A stretch of 64,000 bases of DNA from Georgenia satyanarayanai (lineage in GTDB: Bacteria > Actinomycetota > Actinomycetes > Actinomycetales > Actinomycetaceae): contig NZ_JAMBNZ010000001.1 in NCBI RefSeq assembly GCF_023715365.1, forward strand, positions 310,001 through 374,000, read 5' to 3'. The notes beneath the pieces are model-generated. The model had not been told where the DNA came from. It saw only the letters and a list, made by a program, of their open reading frames with translations, and did not search any database. This document shows positions 61,176 through 64,000 of this stretch, piece by piece. Each line of letters begins with the position of its first letter. Within the stretch, counting starts at the first letter, position 1. The translations under genes were made by a program, and so were the position numbers.

Positions 61176-62198
61176 GTGACGAGGAGGCCACGCATCCGCG
61201 ACGTCGCCGAGCTCGCGGGGGTGGCGCCGTCGACCGTCTCCGTCGTCCTCAACGACACCGCGGGCGCCCGGGTGGCCGGCAGCACCCGGGACCGGGTGCG
61301 GGCGGCCGCCGCCGAGCTGGGCTACGTGCCCAACTCGCTGGCCCGCGGCCTGCGCACGCAGCGCTCGGGGACCCTCGCCTTCATCAGTGACGTCATCGCG
61401 ACCACCCCGTACGCGGGCCAGCTCATCCAGGGCGCGCAGGACGCCGCCTGGGAGGCCGGGTACCTCCTCATGCTCGTCAACACGGGCGGGGACAAGACGC
61501 TCGAGGAGCACGCCGTGCGGGCGCTGCGCCAGCAGCAGGTCGACGGCGCGCTCTACGCGACGATGTACCACCGCTCGGTGACGCTCCCGGGGGTCCTGGA
61601 CGGGCTGCCCACGGTGCTCCTGGACTCGCGGCCGGCGCAGGGCGCGACGACCTTCGTCGTGCCCGACGAGCAGCAGGGCGCGCAGTCCGCCGTCGAGGAG
61701 CTCGTGCGGCACGGGCACCGACGCATCGGCTTCGTCCGCGACCTCCACGACGGCCCCGCCGTCGACCGTCGGCTGCGCGGGTACCAGGACACGCTTGCCG
61801 CGCACGGGCTCGAGGTCGACCCGGGGCTCGTGGTGCGGGAGCGCTCGGACTCCGCGGGCGGTGACCGCGCCGCGGGGGTGCTGCTCGACTCCGAGCGGCC
61901 GCCGTCGGCGATCTTCGCCTTCAACGACCAGATGGCGATCGGGGTCTACCGGGCCGCCGCTGCGCGGGGGGTGCGCATCCCGCAGGACCTGTCCGTCATC
62001 GGCTTCGACGACCTCTACGTCGTCTCCAGCGAGCTCACCCCGGGCCTCACCACGATGGCGCTGCCGCACCGGGAGATGGGCCGGCTCGCCGCCCTGGCCC
62101 TCATCGCCGAGCGCGACGGCGCCGAGCCCGCCGGGGAGCTGCTCGTCCCCTGCCCGGTGGTCCGCCGCGGCTCCGTCGGCCCGGCGCAGTCCTCGTAG
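61176..62198 (+). CDS. LacI-family transcriptional regulator
   Basis: 340-residue repressor: HTH RIRDVAELAGVAPSTVSVVL at the N-terminus, hinge NSLARGLRTQRSGTLAFISD, then a periplasmic-binding-like sensor domain (LLDSRPAQ, AIFAFNDQMAIGVYRAAAAR, LSVIGFDDLYV). It most likely binds the palindrome in front of the importer operon and releases it on binding the sugar. GTG 61176 with GGGAGG upstream; last gene of the operon. Confidence 0.95.
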   Translation: MTRRPRIRDVAELAGVAPSTVSVVLNDTAGARVAGSTRDRVRAAAAELGYVPNSLARGLRTQRSGTLAFISDVIATTPYAGQLIQGAQDAAWEAGYLLMLVNTGGDKTLEEHAVRALRQQQVDGALYATMYHRSVTLPGVLDGLPTVLLDSRPAQGATTFVVPDEQQGAQSAVEELVRHGHRRIGFVRDLHDGPAVDRRLRGYQDTLAAHGLEVDPGLVVRERSDSAGGDRAAGVLLDSERPPSAIFAFNDQMAIGVYRAAAARGVRIPQDLSVIGFDDLYVVSSELTPGLTTMALPHREMGRLAALALIAERDGAEPAGELLVPCPVVRRGSVGPAQSS

Positions 62199-62229
62199 CC
62201 GGCCTCGCCGGGGCGCCGGCCCACGTCGC

Positions 62230-62246
62230 GAGAGCCGGATTCCTCC
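62230..62246 (+). repeat. Half copy of the inverted-repeat family
   Basis: GAGAGCCGGATTCCTCC is identical to the left arm of the element 105 bases downstream, but its complementary arm is missing. Confidence 0.75.
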
Positions 62247-62334
62247 GTCGTCCCCCGCACCCCACGTCGTGAGAGTGGGTGGGGGTTGGACTCGCGCTGA
62301 CACCCCGCGGACACACGGCGGCGGCGCCCCCTGC

Positions 62335-62375
62335 GCCGAGAGCCGGATTCCTCCAGGAGGAATCCGGCTCTCGGC
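62335..62375. repeat. Perfect inverted repeat, family member 3 (terminator-like)
   Basis: Arms GCCGAGAGCCGGATTCCTCC (62335-62354) and its exact complement (62356-62375) separated by one base. Between the convergent LacI and leuD genes; shares arms with the elements at 1615-1656 and 56843-56882. Confidence 0.85.
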
Positions 62376-62389
62376 GGGGGTGGGATGGG

Positions 62390-63064
62390 TCAGCGCAGGG
62401 GGGCCTGCTCGTGGGCGGGGACGCCGTCGTCGACGGGGCGGGCGGCGACGATCTCCACCGGCGGCAGGTGCTTGGCCGGGAGGGTCTGCGGCCGCCAGGC
62501 GGCGCGGGACTCCTCGAAGGTGGTGATGTCCTGCTCGTGCTTGAGGGTGAGGCCGATGTCGTCCAGGCCCTCCATGAGGCGCCAGCGGGTGTAGTCGTCG
62601 ATCTCGAACTGCGCGACGACCGAGCCACAGCTCACGGTGCGCGAGACGAGGTCGACGGTCACCTCGGTGCCCGGCGCGGTCTCGAGGACCTTCCAGATCT
62701 GCTCGACGTCCTCCTGCGCGAGGATGCCCGCGACGAGGCCCTGCTTGCCCGAGTTGCCGCGGAAGATGTCGGCGAAGCGGGAGGCGAGGACGGCCTTGAA
62801 GCCGTAGTCCTTGAGCGCCCACACGGCGTGCTCGCGGGAGGAGCCGGTGCCGAAGTCGGGTCCGGCGACGAGGACCGAGCCGCTGCGGTAGGCGTCCTGG
62901 TTGAGGACGAAGTCCGGGTCACCGCGCCAGGCGGCGAACAGGGCGTCCTCGAAGCCGGTGCGGGTGACGCGCTTGAGGTAGACCGCCGGGATGATCTGGT
63001 CGGTGTCGACGTTGCTGCGGCGCAGCGGGACGCCGACGCCGGTGTGCTGGGTGAACTTCTCCAT
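62390..63064 (-). CDS. leuD: 3-isopropylmalate dehydratase small subunit
   Basis: 224-residue small subunit that completes the isopropylmalate isomerase active site in leucine synthesis. [40 protein letters not shown] and [17 protein letters not shown] are diagnostic. ATG 63064, 13 bases after leuC. Confidence 0.97.
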   Translation of the reverse strand: MEKFTQHTGVGVPLRRSNVDTDQIIPAVYLKRVTRTGFEDALFAAWRGDPDFVLNQDAYRSGSVLVAGPDFGTGSSREHAVWALKDYGFKAVLASRFADIFRGNSGKQGLVAGILAQEDVEQIWKVLETAPGTEVTVDLVSRTVSCGSVVAQFEIDDYTRWRLMEGLDDIGLTLKHEQDITTFEESRAAWRPQTLPAKHLPPVEIVAARPVDDGVPAHEQAPLR

Positions 63065-63077
63065 GGCGCTTCTTCTC

Positions 63078-64000
63078 TCAGGCGTTGACGAGCTCGCGGG
63101 CGGGCTCGAGGTCGGCGGGCGAGGACAGGGTCCCCCGGACGGCGGTCGCGGCGGCGACGAGCGGCGAGACGAGGTGCGTCCGCCCGCCCTTGCCCTGGCG
63201 GCCCTCGAAGTTGCGGTTCGAGGTGGACGCTGCCCGCTCACCCGGCTTGAGCTGGTCGGGGTTCATGCCCAGGCACATCGAGCAGCCGGCGTTGCGCCAC
63301 TCGGCACCGAAGTCGAGGAAGACCCTGTCCAGCCCCTCGGCCTCGGCCTGGAGGCGGACGCGCGCCGAGCCCGGCACGACGAGGACGCGGACGTCGTCGT
63401 GCTTCTTGCGGCCCTTGATGACGTCGACGACGGCACGCAGGTCCTCGATGCGGCCGTTCGTGCACGAGCCGATGAAGACGGTGTCGACCGGGATGTCGCG
63501 CAGCGGGGTGCCCGGTTCCAGGCCCATGTACTCCAGCGCGCGCTCGGCGGCGACGCGGTCGCCCTCGTCGCCGATCTCGGCCGGGTTGGGCACGTTCGCA
63601 GAGAGCGGCAGGCCCTGGCCGGGGTTGGTGCCCCAGGTGACGAAGGGCTCGAGCTCGGAGGCGTCGAGGTGGACCTCGACGTCGAAGACGGCGTCGTCGT
63701 CGCTGCGCAGGGTCTTCCAGTACTCGACGGCGGCGTCCCAGTCGGCGCCCTCGGGGGCGTGCGGGCGACCCTTGAGGTACTCGAAGGTGGTCTCGTCCGG
63801 CGCGATCATGCCGGCGCGGGCGCCGGCCTCGATCGACATGTTGCAGATGGTCATCCGCGCCTCCATGGACAGGGAGCGGATGGCCTCGCCGCGGTACTCC
63901 AGGACGTAGCCCTGGCCGCCGCCGGTGCCGATCTTGGCGATGATCGCGAGGATGATGTCCTTGGCCGTGCTGCCCTCGGGGAGCTGGCCGTCGACGTTGA
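63078..64000 (-). CDS. leuC: 3-isopropylmalate dehydratase large subunit, 3' part (5' end outside window)
   Basis: Last 307 codons of the aconitase-type Fe-S subunit. The reading frame is open to the window edge. Cluster-ligand Cys are in [14 protein letters not shown] and [31 protein letters not shown]-type sequence ([20 protein letters not shown]) follows. Co-transcribed with leuD; its promoter, and any leucine attenuator like that of leuS, are off-window. Confidence 0.97.
   Translation of the reverse strand, partial: NVDGQLPEGSTAKDIILAIIAKIGTGGGQGYVLEYRGEAIRSLSMEARMTICNMSIEAGARAGMIAPDETTFEYLKGRPHAPEGADWDAAVEYWKTLRSDDDAVFDVEVHLDASELEPFVTWGTNPGQGLPLSANVPNPAEIGDEGDRVAAERALEYMGLEPGTPLRDIPVDTVFIGSCTNGRIEDLRAVVDVIKGRKKHDDVRVLVVPGSARVRLQAEAEGLDRVFLDFGAEWRNAGCSMCLGMNPDQLKPGERAASTSNRNFEGRQGKGGRTHLVSPLVAAATAVRGTLSSPADLEPARELVNA

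Noticed and set aside
59115-62822. 1235-codon open frame on the minus strand opposite permeases, glycosidase and LacI genes
   Set aside because: No domain is recognisable and the plus strand carries clear conserved proteins throughout; a GC-bias artefact.
1-64000. CRISPR arrays, tRNA or rRNA genes, transposases or prophage
   Set aside because: No evenly spaced direct repeats, no cloverleaf-like sequences with CCA-type ends, and no transposase or phage proteins were found on either strand.

Overview
The window is chromosomal DNA from a very GC-rich actinobacterium. GTG starts, ATGA/GTGA gene overlaps and many leaderless-type promoters (TANNNT six or seven bases before the start codon) are common. 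The gene set and order (rplU-rpmA-obgE-proB; ddl-DUF3515-thiL-rpmB-fakA/recG-rsmD-coaD-rnc-mutM; gpsA-plsC) fit Micrococcales, perhaps Cellulomonas/Georgenia relatives; this placement is inference. A chemotaxis receptor behind a flagellar-type promoter suggests a motile cell. I saw no rRNA, tRNA, CRISPR array, insertion sequence or prophage.

Layout. 1-1.0 kb: 5' part of leuS behind a leucine leader peptide and terminator. 1.1-8.8 kb: accessory block with dps, an orphan ABC ATPase, the bacterial end-joining pair ligD/ku with a DoxX gene between, a DUF1540 Cys-rich protein behind an iron-box-like palindrome, frnE with its Cys-pair tail in an overlapping frame, and an SDR. 8.8-17.7 kb: proB, obgE, rpmA, rplU, a pterin-dehydratase/VOC fusion, a small hypothetical gene, and a giant Rne/Rng RNase with long low-complexity arms. 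18.1-26.8 kb: cydABDC (cytochrome bd oxidase and its exporter) overlapping a DevS-like GAF sensor kinase, with a DevR-like regulator facing it and a DevR-type box in front of cydA. 26.8-30 kb: aldehyde dehydrogenase and chemotaxis receptor. 30-44.3 kb: a long, mostly minus-strand housekeeping cluster (mutM, rnc, DUF177, coiled-coil protein, coaD, rsmD, an ABC module, recG, fakA-like, rpmB, thiL, DUF3515, ddl).

44.5-51.2 kb: a PLP Cys/Met-metabolism enzyme, an AMIN-like lipoprotein, gpsA-plsC, then a DUF916 protein next to a secreted esterase with a WxL-like C-terminus. 51.5-55.3 kb: an ABC exporter with a DesK/DesR-type two-component system. 55.4-56.7 kb: murA. 57-62.2 kb: a LacI-controlled sugar ABC importer with a GH32/43-like glycosidase and a matching palindromic operator. 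62.4-64 kb: leuD and 3' part of leuC.

The points most worth a second look are the predicted DevSR-cyd hypoxia circuit, the WxL-like esterase/DUF916 pair, the split FrnE tail, the leuS attenuator, and a dispersed inverted-repeat family that also seems to have entered the ligD linker.
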